From: Sphingomonas nostoxanthinifaciens | GTDB lineage: Bacteria; Pseudomonadota; Alphaproteobacteria; Sphingomonadales; Sphingomonadaceae | Direction of reading: 5' to 3' | DNA length: 64,000 nucleotides | Assembly (NCBI RefSeq): GCF_019930585.1 | Contig: NZ_CP082839.1 | Span: forward strand, 2,910,001 to 2,974,000 | Shown here: piece by piece, positions 22,528-33,095 of the stretch | How positions within the stretch are numbered: position 1 is the stretch's first letter | How the letters are laid out: each line of letters begins with the position of its first letter | Notes under the pieces: generated by a model | Databases searched by the model: none | What the model saw: the letters and a program-made list of their open reading frames with translations, nothing else | Told to the model about the DNA's origin: nothing | Made by a program: the position numbers and the translations under genes

Positions 22528-22695
22528 TCAGCGCAGCGGCGGCGTCTCTTCGGGCCGCGCCTTGCCCTCATTCTTGGCATTGTCGATCGCGCCGCCGGGA
22601 TCGGGGTGCGGGGTGGTGGCCGCCTTGCCGGCGCGCGCGTCGCGATTGACGCCCTCGATATCTGAGGAGGGCTGGGAATTGGGCGGTTGGGCCAT
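22528..22695 (-). CDS. small hydrophilic protein, unknown function
   Basis: A 55-residue protein rich in Pro, Asn, Glu and Arg (MAQPPNSQPSSDIEGVN...GGAIDNAKNEGKARPEE), with no helix or signal visible and probably disordered. Support for a real gene comes from AAGGAG 7 nt before the ATG and its position as a separate minus-strand unit between opgH and sodC. Similar short, charged, disordered proteins occur in sphingomonads, but I cannot name a family. Confidence 0.6.
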   Translation of the reverse strand: MAQPPNSQPSSDIEGVNRDARAGKAATTPHPDPGGAIDNAKNEGKARPEETPPLR

Positions 22696-22821
22696 GGCGT
22701 TTCTCCTTACCAATAGCCGGTCAACGCGCGGCGCGGCGCTCGGTCCCCGTATCGGACGCACGATGCTGGCATGACGCCGCAAGTGCAGGCACAAAGAGCC
22801 GTCATGGCCGGAGATATGAGA

Positions 22822-23310
22822 ATGATTCGCAGCCTTTCCCTGACGATCGCCGCCACCGCCCTCGCCGCATCGCCGATCGCGGCGCAGACGCCCGTCACCG
22901 CCACCTTCAAGGGCGTGCAGGGCACCGCGACGCTCACCCCCGCGCCCAAGGGCATATTGATCCGGATCGAGGCGAGCGGCCTCACCCCCGGCTGGCACGG
23001 CATCCACATCCACGAGAAGGGCGATTGCAGCGACGCCGCGTTCAAGGCGGCCGGCGCGCACGTTCACATGGCGACGCCCGCGGTCCACGGGCTGCTCAAC
23101 CCGCAGGCCAGCGACCAGGGCGACCTTCCCAACCTCTATGTCGGTGCCGACGGTACGGTGAAGGCGGACCTGTTCACGTCCCTGGTGATGCTGCCCGCGC
23201 TGCAGGACGCCGATGGCGCCGCGATCGTGATCCACGCCAAGCCGGACGATTACACCACCCAGCCGATTGGCGGCGCGGGCGATCGCGTGGCGTGCGCGGT
23301 GGTGCGGTAG
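22822..23310 (+). CDS. sodC: periplasmic Cu/Zn superoxide dismutase
   Basis: Converts superoxide to peroxide in the periplasm. It has 162 residues with a signal peptide ending ASPIAAQ. Copper ligands His62 and His64 are in HGIHIHEKGDC; His80 and His89 follow, and HAKPDDYTTQPIGGAGDRVAC carries the late ligand region. Cys69 and Cys158 form the usual disulfide. The metal loop AGAHVHMATPAVHG differs from the common AGGHFNP form. ATG 22822 is chosen for its 8-nt spacing from CCGGAG; ATGs at 22804 and 22816 are alternatives. Confidence 0.92.
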   Translation: MIRSLSLTIAATALAASPIAAQTPVTATFKGVQGTATLTPAPKGILIRIEASGLTPGWHGIHIHEKGDCSDAAFKAAGAHVHMATPAVHGLLNPQASDQGDLPNLYVGADGTVKADLFTSLVMLPALQDADGAAIVIHAKPDDYTTQPIGGAGDRVACAVVR

Positions 23311-23325
23311 CGCTTACATCCAACG

Positions 23326-23438
23326 CCCGTTCATGCTGAGGAGGCATTGAGCGCAGTCGAAATGCCGTCTCGAAGCACCTTCAAGGCCCTTCGAGACGAG
23401 GCTTCGACTGCGCTCAGCCTCTCCTCAGGGCGAACGGG
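23326..23438. repeat. family B intergenic repeat, copy 1
   Basis: A 113-bp element that opens with CCCGTTCATGCTGAGGAG, has internal TCTCGAAG...CTTCGAGA arms, and closes with CTCCTCAGGGCGAACGGG. Near-identical architecture recurs at 30521 and 32963. It lies 7 bp beyond the uvrB stop codon and may serve as its terminator. Confidence 0.85.
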
Positions 23439-23445
23439 GTCATAG

Positions 23446-25644
<2,199 letters not shown>

Positions 25645-25684
25645 AAGTGGAATATGGGGCGTGACCGCCTTTTGTTCCAGTCGG

Positions 25685-26410
25685 TCAGGCGGGTTCGAAC
25701 ATCGCATAGGTTCCGTCGCGCGCGCATTCCCTCCAACCGGCCGCAAGCCATGCATCGGCCTGCAGCGGATTGACGTAGAGCACGGTGATCGGTCGCGGGT
25801 TGCGCCGCCATGATGCCAGCGCGCGCTCGGCGACGGCGGCCACGACCGGCGCGTCGAACGGGTTGAACAAGAACAGCACCAGCGGCGTGTCGGGAAATTC
25901 GTATGCGGCGGCGTCGCCGTGCACCAGCTCGAAGCGGTCGCGATCGGGCCGCCCCGCCAGATTGGCGGTCGCGACGGCGTGCATCTCTGCGGTGAACTCC
26001 ACGCCGATCAGTCGACGGAACGGATAAGCGGCGGCCATCAGCAGCGCCCGCCCCTTGCCCGAGCCCAGATCCACGAAGGTCGCGACCGACAGATCGCGGT
26101 CGAGCATGGCCAACGCCGTGGCGAACTCCCCAGGATCGGACGCGATATGGCTCGTCCCGTGGCCTGCATTTCCACCGACGACAGTAAGGTCGTAAAGATG
26201 CTGGACCCCGCCCGTATCGACGCCCGATTTGCGGTCGAATTCCGCGTCGATCGCCGCCTTGCGCGCGGCGTAGGCGCGCTGCCCCGCCGAACCGGCCCCG
26301 AGCATCAGCCGCACCTTGTTGGCCACGCGGATTGTGAAATTCCGCGCGCCCGATGTGCGCAAAACCCGCCACGCGCGCGCCAAACGTGGTCCGATTCGGA
26401 TGTTTATCAT
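25685..26410 (-). CDS. class I SAM-dependent methyltransferase
   Basis: A 241-residue protein with SAM motif [18 protein letters not shown], motif [17 protein letters not shown] and the motif IV-like [10 protein letters not shown]. The Glu ending motif II would bind the ribose hydroxyls. The acceptor is unknown. A basic N-terminal helix ([17 protein letters not shown]) precedes the fold. The start is ATG 26410, at the edge of an AT-richer divergent region shared with the VirK-like gene. Confidence 0.8.
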   Translation of the reverse strand: MINIRIGPRLARAWRVLRTSGARNFTIRVANKVRLMLGAGSAGQRAYAARKAAIDAEFDRKSGVDTGGVQHLYDLTVVGGNAGHGTSHIASDPGEFATALAMLDRDLSVATFVDLGSGKGRALLMAAAYPFRRLIGVEFTAEMHAVATANLAGRPDRDRFELVHGDAAAYEFPDTPLVLFLFNPFDAPVVAAVAERALASWRRNPRPITVLYVNPLQADAWLAAGWRECARDGTYAMFEPA

Positions 26411-26672
26411 GCGAATATCTGGCCGTTTCGGTTCCACGTCGAATACATATTCCTCAAGTAGCGTGCAATTAAGCCTTTTTGAACATGCCGGCTTAACGTA
26501 TATCTCGCATCGGGAAGAAGCTATCGTCACTAATGGGGTGATCGAATTGTTAAGGCTTCCGATAACCCCGGCCGGCACGGTGCCGGCTTTCACGACATCC
26601 GTCGCAGTCGTACGCTCGGCGCACGATCGAGATCTGGAGGAGCCCGGCGAATGGTCGGACGTTGACACCGGC

Positions 26673-27710
26673 ATGAGCGGCACGCGAAGCCAAGTTCTGC
26701 GCGCCGGCGCCCTCCGCCTGGCCAAGGTTCTGCTTCTTTCGGCGATCCACCACCGCGCGCTCCGCGCCTTCAGCAAGGCGCCTGCGGGGAGCTTCCTGGC
26801 GCGCGTCCTCGCCGACCGGCCTGAGATACGCGGCATGGTCCTCACGCCTTACGTGTGCGCGACGTGGGACGCACCGACGCGGATCGCGCGCGTCGCCGAC
26901 CATTGCGGGATCGCCGAAGAGCTGGGCCCGATCTTTACCCTCACCAGCCACGATTATGCGCGGTTGATCGACCTGCCGCAGATCGGCCCCGGCTATCATC
27001 TCCGGCTCGATTCACCGCGCTGGATGACGCGCGACGGCCTGCTCAACCTCAGCCTGTGGGACGAGACGCGGCGGCTCTACAATCTGTCGTTCGACCTTGC
27101 CCACAACGAGAAGGGGGCGTTGATCGCCTATGTCGGCGGCGTGCAGGGCCAGCGCGGCGACGACATGCTCGACGTCTATCGCGGGCTAACCAAGGCGGCG
27201 CACGGCATGCGTCCGCGCGACCTGACGATCGAGCTGTTCCGGATGCTGTGCGGCGCCATCGGCGTAACCTGCATCCTCGCCGTCTCCGACGAGAATCGCT
27301 ATCAGCGTAGCGCCTATGTCGCGGCGCATGCCAGCGATCCGGTCGGCATCGAATATGATGCGATCTGGCAGGAGCGCGGCGCGGTTCGCCGCCCGGACGA
27401 TTTCTACGATCTGCCGCTGGCGCCGGCGCGGCGCGATGCTGCGGCGATCCCGCCCAAGAAGCGCGTACTGTATCGCAAGCGCTACGAGATGCTCGATGAG
27501 CTGCAGATCTGCCTCTACGTCGCGATCTACAATCGCAGCGCGCTGGCCGTGCGCCAATGGGAGCGGCGCGGCGCGTCGCAGCCGAGCGTCGCGATGACAT
27601 GGGACGACAAGACCCGGACCAAGGGCGCCGATCGCGGCGCCACGGCCGCTCCCGCATCGGTCGAGCGCGACGAACAGACCGAGCGGCGCCTCAGCGACCG
27701 CCGCGTCTAG
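26673..27710 (+). CDS. VirK/YbjX (DUF535) family protein
   Basis: A 345-residue protein with the DUF535 hallmarks HLRLDSPRWM, LWDETRRLYNLSF, YVGGVQG, LTIELFRMLC and a DFYDLPL...KKRVLYRKRYEMLDEL block. Relatives (VirK, YbjX, SrfB) affect surface-antigen display and antimicrobial-peptide resistance, but their biochemistry is unknown. ATG 26673 is chosen because upstream sequence is visibly AT-rich and non-coding. The C-terminal ~35 residues are charged. It leads the surface-polysaccharide group. Confidence 0.8.
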   Translation: MSGTRSQVLRAGALRLAKVLLLSAIHHRALRAFSKAPAGSFLARVLADRPEIRGMVLTPYVCATWDAPTRIARVADHCGIAEELGPIFTLTSHDYARLIDLPQIGPGYHLRLDSPRWMTRDGLLNLSLWDETRRLYNLSFDLAHNEKGALIAYVGGVQGQRGDDMLDVYRGLTKAAHGMRPRDLTIELFRMLCGAIGVTCILAVSDENRYQRSAYVAAHASDPVGIEYDAIWQERGAVRRPDDFYDLPLAPARRDAAAIPPKKRVLYRKRYEMLDELQICLYVAIYNRSALAVRQWERRGASQPSVAMTWDDKTRTKGADRGATAAPASVERDEQTERRLSDRRV

Positions 27711-27771
27711 TCGTCATTCGGCGACGAACGGGCTGGCCGGTGCGTGCAGTCGCGCTCTATAGCGATTGACG

Positions 27772-28818
27772 ATGACGCAACCTGACTCGCCGCCTTCATC
27801 CCTGGCCCCCGTCGGCGTGGTGGTGATCGGCCGCAACGAGGGCCAGCGGCTCAAGGATTGCCTCCAGTCGGTGCGCGACATCGAGCATGTGGCCTATGTC
27901 GATTCCGGATCGACCGACGGCAGCCAGGCCTATGCGCGTTCGCTGGGCATGACGGTGGTCGAACTCGCCGTGCCGCCCAACTTTACTGCCGCGCGCGCGC
28001 GCAATGCCGGGCTCGCCGCTTTGCTCGCGGCTGCGCCGGACCTTGCCTTCGTGCAGATGGTCGACGGCGACTGCACGGTGCAGCCCGAGTGGATCGCGAC
28101 GGCGCTGGACGCGCTCGCGCAGGTGCCCGATCTCGCTGCCGTGTTCGGCCGGAGACGCGAGCGCTTTCCCGACGCCTCACGCTACAATGCGCTGTGCGAC
28201 TGGGAGTGGGACGTGCCGGTCGGCGAGGTCGATGCGTGCGGCGGCGACGTGATGCTGCGCGTCGCGGCGCTGGTCGAGGCCGGCGGCTATCCCGACGAGA
28301 TGATCGCCGGCGAGGAGCCCGATCTGTCGGCGCGGATGCGCGCGCGCGGCTGGCGGCTGTGGCGGATCGCGCCCGAAATGACGCTGCACGATGCGGCGAT
28401 GACGCGCTTCGGCCAGTGGTGGAACCGCACCCGCCGTTCGGGCCACGCCTTCGCCGAGCTGGCGCAGCGCCACCCGAAGTTGAAGACGCCCGATTATGTC
28501 CGGATTTGCCGCCGCATAATCCTGTGGGGCGGCGTGCTGCCCGGCCTCGCAATGCTGGGCGTGGTGCTGGCGCCGCTCGCGAGCCTGCGCTGGCTGGCGC
28601 TGAGCTTCGCGATCATCGGCCTGTTCTGCCTCAACAGCGCGCGGATCGCGCGCGGCGAGCGGCGGCGCGGCATGGCGCCCGCGCTCGCCTCGGCCAGCGG
28701 CGCCTTGCTGATGATCGGCAAGTTACCGCAATTTCTCGGCCTCGTCCGCTTCCACCTCAACCGCTGGAGCGGCCGCCGCCCGCGCCTGATCGAATATAAG
28801 GGCGCCACGGCGGCATGA
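27772..28818 (+). CDS. GT2 family glycosyltransferase with C-terminal membrane helices
   Basis: A 348-residue enzyme. The GT2 domain shows VVVIGRNEGQRL, VDSGSTDGS, MVDGDCTVQ (the DxD-type site) and MIAGEEPDLSARMRARGW. Two or three membrane helices follow (about 240-300). ATG 27772 is used; the open frame also contains a TTG two codons upstream. Its last 4 nt overlap the acetyltransferase start. It probably transfers a sugar in exopolysaccharide or lipopolysaccharide assembly. Confidence 0.85.
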   Translation: MTQPDSPPSSLAPVGVVVIGRNEGQRLKDCLQSVRDIEHVAYVDSGSTDGSQAYARSLGMTVVELAVPPNFTAARARNAGLAALLAAAPDLAFVQMVDGDCTVQPEWIATALDALAQVPDLAAVFGRRRERFPDASRYNALCDWEWDVPVGEVDACGGDVMLRVAALVEAGGYPDEMIAGEEPDLSARMRARGWRLWRIAPEMTLHDAAMTRFGQWWNRTRRSGHAFAELAQRHPKLKTPDYVRICRRIILWGGVLPGLAMLGVVLAPLASLRWLALSFAIIGLFCLNSARIARGERRRGMAPALASASGALLMIGKLPQFLGLVRFHLNRWSGRRPRLIEYKGATAA

Positions 28819-29330
28819 GCCTGTGGGCGCAGATCGCCGAGGATTGGCGTGCGCATGGGCGCGACTGGACCCGGCCGGGCTTTCGCGCGGTGGCGGTGCA
28901 TCGCTTCGGCGTGTGGCGGATGGGCGTGCGGCCGAAGCTGCTGCGTGCGCCGCTCAGCCTGGTCTATCGGATGCTGTTCCGGCGCTGTCGCAACCATTAT
29001 TCAATCGAACTGCCTTATTCCGCCAGCGTGGGCCGCGGCGTGGTGATCGAACATCAAGGCGGCATCGTCATCCATGGGGCGAGCGTGATCGGGGACGGCT
29101 GCATCATCCGGCAGAATTGCACGCTCGGCCTGCGCCGGCTCGACGCGCTCGATGACGCGCCGATCCTCGGCAAGGGCGTGCAGCTCGGCGCGGGCGCGGT
29201 TTTGCTCGGCCGCATCCATATCGGCGACGGCGCGGTGATCGGCGCCAATGCGGTGGTGCTGATCGACGTTCCGCCCGGCGCGATCGCCACCGGCGTGCCC
29301 GCTGCGATCCGCGAGCGGCGAACGATATGA
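28815..29330 (+). CDS. serine-acetyltransferase-like hexapeptide acyltransferase
   Basis: A 171-residue left-handed beta-helix protein of the CysE/EpsC type (ASVGRGVVIEHQGGIVIHGA, GDGCIIRQNCTLGLR, GKGVQLGAGAVLLG). The catalytic His in VIEHQGG is present. It lacks the long N-terminal domain of housekeeping CysE and sits between two glycosyltransferases with ATGA overlaps on both sides. Acetylation of a polysaccharide precursor is therefore more likely than cysteine synthesis. Confidence 0.85.
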   Translation: MSLWAQIAEDWRAHGRDWTRPGFRAVAVHRFGVWRMGVRPKLLRAPLSLVYRMLFRRCRNHYSIELPYSASVGRGVVIEHQGGIVIHGASVIGDGCIIRQNCTLGLRRLDALDDAPILGKGVQLGAGAVLLGRIHIGDGAVIGANAVVLIDVPPGAIATGVPAAIRERRTI

Positions 29331-30367
29331 CGGCCACACCGTCGATCGCGGTGGTGATCGTCAATTATCGCTCACCGGAGCTGACGCTCGGCGCGCTCGA
29401 CGCGCTGGCAGGCGAGCGCGCGGGGCTGCCCGGCCTGCGCGCGATCGTGGTCGACGGCGGCTCGGGCGACGGATCGGCCGACAAGCTCTCCGAGGGGCTA
29501 CGCGATCCCCGTTTCCAGGGCTGGGCGAGCCTGCTGGCGCTGCCGATCAATGGCGGCTTCGGCTGGGCCAACAATCAGGCGATCCTGCGCCTGCTGCAAG
29601 GCCCCACCCCGCCTGATTATATCCACCTGCTCAACCCCGACACGCGGGTCGAGCCCGGCGCGGTGCGGGCGCTTGCCGACGAGCTTGCCGCCTATCCGCG
29701 CTGCGGGGCGGTCGGCAGCCTGCTGCTCGACCCCGACGGCACCCCCTCGGGCTCGGCCTTCGCCTTCCCCACGCTGGCGGGCGAATTTGCGCGCGGCTCG
29801 CGCATCGGTGCAATCCGGCGGGCGCTGCGCGTCAAGGAGCCGATGCTGCAGGGCGCTGGCCCGGTCGACTGGGTGACCGGCGCCAGCGTGATGATCCGCG
29901 CGGAGGCGCTGAAGGCGAGCGGCCTGTTCGACGACGGCTTCTTCCTCTATTTCGAGGAGGTCGAGCTGATGTGGCGGCTTACCCGCGCCGGCTGGGAGAT
30001 CCGCCACCAGCCCGCCAGCCGCGTGATCCACGACGGCGGTGCCGCGACCGGGGTCAACATGTCGGGACGCGAGGCCTATCGCCGGCCGCCGCTGCCGGCT
30101 TACTGGTATCGCTCGCGTCGGCGCTTCTTCACGCTGACGAACGGCGCGACCGGCGGCTCGCTCGCCAGCGCCCTGTTCCTCGCCGGGCGCATGCTCTCGC
30201 CGCTGCGTTCGGTGATCGAGGTCGGCAAGCCGCGCATGCGCATCGCCAACGAGCTGCGCGACGTCGCCCGCCACGGCACGCTGCCGGTCGCCGCCGATCA
30301 CCACCCTGCCCCCGCGCGCTGGACCGATGCGCCCGATCAGCCCCCGGCATGGATGGCGAAGGGATAG
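29327..30367 (+). CDS. GT2 rhamnosyltransferase-like glycosyltransferase
   Basis: A 346-residue WbbL-type GT2 enzyme: AVVIVNYRSPELT, NGGFGWANNQAI, LNPDTRVEPGAV, WVTGASVMIRAEAL and FDDGFFLYFEEVELMWRL, the last two being the acceptor/base region shared by rhamnosyltransferases. It is the final gene of a coupled three-gene unit. The end is followed by two repeat elements. Donor and acceptor sugars cannot be told from sequence. Confidence 0.87.
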   Translation: MTATPSIAVVIVNYRSPELTLGALDALAGERAGLPGLRAIVVDGGSGDGSADKLSEGLRDPRFQGWASLLALPINGGFGWANNQAILRLLQGPTPPDYIHLLNPDTRVEPGAVRALADELAAYPRCGAVGSLLLDPDGTPSGSAFAFPTLAGEFARGSRIGAIRRALRVKEPMLQGAGPVDWVTGASVMIRAEALKASGLFDDGFFLYFEEVELMWRLTRAGWEIRHQPASRVIHDGGAATGVNMSGREAYRRPPLPAYWYRSRRRFFTLTNGATGGSLASALFLAGRMLSPLRSVIEVGKPRMRIANELRDVARHGTLPVAADHHPAPARWTDAPDQPPAWMAKG

Positions 30368-30400
30368 CAGCAGGCGCGTCGTCACCCGTTCGCAGATGAT

Positions 30401-30495
30401 CGTCATCCCCGCGCAGGCGGGGATCCATCAGCCGCGCAGTCGCTCCAAAAACGCTGCGGTTGCGTGAATGGATTCCCGCCTGCGCGGGAATGACG
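30401..30495. repeat. REP-like palindrome, family A copy 2
   Basis: Opens with CGTCATCCCCGCGCAGGCGG and closes 95 bp later with the matching CCCGCCTGCGCGGGAATGACG. Each half folds alone and the halves pair with each other. It lies between the GT2 gene and a family B repeat, in the convergent space before ybaB. Confidence 0.85.
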
Positions 30496-30520
30496 AGGGG
30501 CGCAGGATTCTCCCGACGCC

Positions 30521-30637
30521 GCTCGCCCTGAGGAGCCGTTGAGCCCGTCGAAACGGCGTCTCGAAGGACATGCGCGGAGGCCGAGTCCTTCGAGACGGGC
30601 CTTCGACTGCGCTCAGTCCCTCCTCAGGACGAACGGG
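30521..30637. repeat. family B intergenic repeat, copy 2
   Basis: A 117-bp element: GCTCGCCCTGAGGAGCCGTT at the left, internal GTCTCGAAGGA...TCCTTCGAGAC arms, and CTCCTCAGGACGAACGGG at the right. It lies 18 bp past the ybaB stop, in the same orientation to the minus-strand gene as copies 1 and 3. Confidence 0.85.
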
Positions 30638-30655
30638 TCAAGGAGCGTCATCCCC

Positions 30656-30991
30656 TCAGAACGGCAGCTTGAACCCGGGCGGGAGCGGCAGGCCGGCGGT
30701 CATCTTGCTCATCTCGGCGCTGCCCGCCGCATCGGCCTTGGCGCGCGCGTCGTTGATCGCGGCGGCGATCAGATCCTCGAGCATATGCTTCTCCGACGGA
30801 TTGAGCAGGCTATCGTCGAGCGCGACGCCGAGGATGCGGCCCTTGGCGGTCGCGCGGATCTTGACCAGCCCGCCGCCCGAAGCGCCCTCGACCTCGATCT
30901 TGTCGAGGCCCGCCTGCGCGTCGGCCATCTGCGCCTGGATGTTCTGCGCCGCTTCCTGCGCGGCCTGCAGCAGCTCGTTCATGTCCTTCAT
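30656..30991 (-). CDS. ybaB: YbaB/EbfC nucleoid-associated protein
   Basis: A 111-residue DNA-binding dimer of the YbaB/EbfC family. The N-terminal helix is MKDMNELLQAAQEAAQNIQA and the core is VEGASGGGLVKIRATAKGRI. Its ATG overlaps the dnaX stop (ATGA). This dnaX-ybaB pairing is widespread; the usual third gene, recR, does not follow here, a repeat does. Confidence 0.93.
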   Translation of the reverse strand: MKDMNELLQAAQEAAQNIQAQMADAQAGLDKIEVEGASGGGLVKIRATAKGRILGVALDDSLLNPSEKHMLEDLIAAAINDARAKADAAGSAEMSKMTAGLPLPPGFKLPF

Positions 30992-32652
30992 TGCATCGCA
31001 CTCCGTGGCTCTTCGATCAGCTCGGCGTCGGGGAAGGCGGCGCGGACCGCCGCCACCATCGGCGCATCGAGAATGGCGTCGCGCGCCGCCTGCTCCTGCG
31101 CGCGCTCCTGCTCGCGCATGCTGGCCTTGCCAAGCCCTTGCGCGACGGAGATTTCCCAGCGCAGGCCGCTCTCGCCGAACTTGGGATTGATGCAGGCCAG
31201 CACCTCCTGCACGAAGCCGGGGCCGATCGCGCGGCTTTCCGCCAGCACGATTTCGGGCGGCGCGAAGCGGATCACGCGCGCCTCCTCGAAACAGGCGGCT
31301 AGGCGCAGCGCGCCCTTCTGCTGAAGCAGAGCGTGGAACGCCTCGGGCGTGTCGGGCAGCGCGGCGACCGGTGCGGGCGGCGGCGGCTCGGGCTGGCTGA
31401 CGCTCGGCGCGGGCGCCGTCCCGAGCGGCTCGCCCGCCTGCAGCCGTTTCGCCAGATCGCCGGGATCGGGCAGCTGGCTGGCATGCACCACGCGCAGCAG
31501 CGCCATTTCGACCGCCTCGCGCGGTCCGGGCGCACCGAGCACCTCGGCATGACCCTTGAGCAGCAGCTGCCACAGCCGGTGGAGCGCGACGAAACCCAGC
31601 CGGCTTGCCCAATCGGCATAAGCCTGCCGCTCCTCGACCGACAGCGCCGGATCCTCCGCCCCGCCCACCTTGGCGCGGGTGACGCCGTGGACCACCTCCA
31701 GCAGGCCGCGCAGCAGCGCCGCCGGCTCGACCCCCAGCGCGTCCTGCTGCGCCACCGCCGCCAGCACGCCCGGCACGTCGGCGGCGAGCAGGCAGCCGAA
31801 CAGCCGCCGGATCGCGCCGCGATCGCTCAGGCCCAGCATGTCGCGCACCTGCGCCGCCGTGACCGCGCCGCCGTCCATGCCGGCATGCGCGATCGCCTGA
31901 TCGAGGATCGACAGGCCGTCGCGCGCCGACCCTTCCGCCGCGCGCGCGACCAGCGCGAGCGCCTCGGGCTCGGCGGCGACATGCTCGGCCTCGGCGACGT
32001 GCGCGAAGTGGCGCGCGAGCAGGTCGGCCGGGATGCGCTTCAGGTCGAAGCGCTGGCAGCGCGACAGCACCGTCACCGGCACCTTGTTGACCTCGGTCGT
32101 CGCGAACAGGAACTTCACATGCGCCGGCGGCTCCTCCAGCGTCTTCAGCAGCCCGTTGAAGGCCGCCTTCGACAGCATGTGGACCTCGTCGATGATGTAG
32201 ACCTTGTAGCGCGCCGAGACCGCCGCATAGCGCACCGCCTCGATGATCTCGCGAATGTCGTCGATGCCGGTGTGGCTGGCGGCGTCCATCTCGACCACGT
32301 CGATGTGGCGGCCCTCGGCGATGGCGACGCACGGCTCGCACACCCCGCACGGATCGATCGTCGGGCCGCCCTGCCCGTCCGGCCCGATGCAGTTGAGCGC
32401 CTTTGCGATCAGCCGCGCGGTCGAGGTCTTGCCGACGCCGCGCACGCCGGTCAGCAGGAAGGCATGCGCCAGCCGGTCGCGCTTGATCGCGTTGCCGAGC
32501 GTCTGGACCATCGCGTCCTGCCCGATCAGCTCGGAGAAACGCTGCGGCCGATATTTGCGCGCGAGCACGCGATAGGGGGTCGCCGGCGCGGCCTCGCGTG
32601 GCGGGGACGGCGTCTCGGGGACGCCCAGATCGAAACCGAAGGAGTCGGACAT
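30988..32652 (-). CDS. dnaX: DNA polymerase III subunit gamma/tau
   Basis: Clamp-loader ATPase subunit, 554 residues. Walker A is GVRGVGKTS at 69-77. The zinc knuckle is formed by Cys residues in NCIGPDGQGG...DPCGVCEPC. Walker B is YIIDEVHMLS. The C-terminal region (about 400-554) contains a Pro-rich linker and the tau domain. Translation is coupled to ybaB. Upstream lie a perfect 28-bp-armed repeat and the SRP RNA gene. Confidence 0.97.
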   Translation of the reverse strand: MSDSFGFDLGVPETPSPPREAAPATPYRVLARKYRPQRFSELIGQDAMVQTLGNAIKRDRLAHAFLLTGVRGVGKTSTARLIAKALNCIGPDGQGGPTIDPCGVCEPCVAIAEGRHIDVVEMDAASHTGIDDIREIIEAVRYAAVSARYKVYIIDEVHMLSKAAFNGLLKTLEEPPAHVKFLFATTEVNKVPVTVLSRCQRFDLKRIPADLLARHFAHVAEAEHVAAEPEALALVARAAEGSARDGLSILDQAIAHAGMDGGAVTAAQVRDMLGLSDRGAIRRLFGCLLAADVPGVLAAVAQQDALGVEPAALLRGLLEVVHGVTRAKVGGAEDPALSVEERQAYADWASRLGFVALHRLWQLLLKGHAEVLGAPGPREAVEMALLRVVHASQLPDPGDLAKRLQAGEPLGTAPAPSVSQPEPPPPAPVAALPDTPEAFHALLQQKGALRLAACFEEARVIRFAPPEIVLAESRAIGPGFVQEVLACINPKFGESGLRWEISVAQGLGKASMREQERAQEQAARDAILDAPMVAAVRAAFPDAELIEEPRSAMQ

Positions 32653-32689
32653 TGCGGCTATCTAACCAGCCTGGACGGGAAAGCCCACC

Positions 32690-32786
32690 CGTCACCCCGG
32701 ACTTGTTCCGGGGTCCACGCCGCCGCAAGAGCCGAACCCGGCGGGGATCGCCGCCCGGTGGACCCCGGAACAAGTCCGGGGTGACG
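32690..32786. repeat. REP-like palindrome, family A copy 3 (perfect 28-bp arms)
   Basis: The left arm starting CGTCACCCCGGACTTGTTCC (32690-32717) and the right arm ending ...CCGGGGTGACG (32759-32786) are exact reverse complements over 28 bp, and each arm contains its own CCGGA palindrome. It lies between ffs and dnaX on the minus-strand transcript and could terminate ffs or insulate dnaX. Confidence 0.9.
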
Positions 32787-32807
32787 ATGGCGTTTTGTGA
32801 AAACAGT

Positions 32808-32895
32808 AGGAGCCGGACGACCCGACGAGAAATCGTTGTGGCTGCTTCCTTCCGGATCTGACCAGGTTGGCGACGACGCCGCCCGCCCGACTCCC
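32808..32895 (-). ncRNA. ffs: signal recognition particle 4.5S RNA
   Basis: Read on the minus strand, the apical domain contains ACCTGGTCAGATCCGGAAGG followed by AAGCAGCCA, the universal SRP RNA tetraloop/Ffh-binding signature. The flanks pair as a long rod: 5' GGGAGTCGGGCGGGC with 3' GGGTCGTCCGGCTCC. It binds Ffh and targets ribosomes to the membrane. The ends are estimated from pairing and may be off by several bases. It sits about 155 bp upstream of dnaX. Confidence 0.92.
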
Positions 32896-32962
32896 GCGCG
32901 CCCTATGCGGAATGTGCGGGCCGCTGGCAAGCGCGGCGAATATCCGCTTCTTTCTGCTCCCC

Positions 32963-33075
32963 TCCGTTCGCCCTGAGGAGGCACTGAGCGACGTCGAACT
33001 GCCATCTCGAAGGGTCCGCTCAGGTGGTTCGAGACGAGCCTTCGCCTTGGCTCAGTCTCTCCTCACCACGAACGG
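32963..33075. repeat. family B intergenic repeat, copy 3
   Basis: A 113-bp element from CCGTTCGCCCTGAGGAGGC to CTCCTCACCACGAACGG with a degenerate internal TCTCGAAGG...GGTTCGAGA pair. It lies 20 bp past the gor stop. The right end is more diverged than in copies 1 and 2. Confidence 0.83.
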
Positions 33076-33095
33076 TAAGTGGCAAGCCTCGCACC

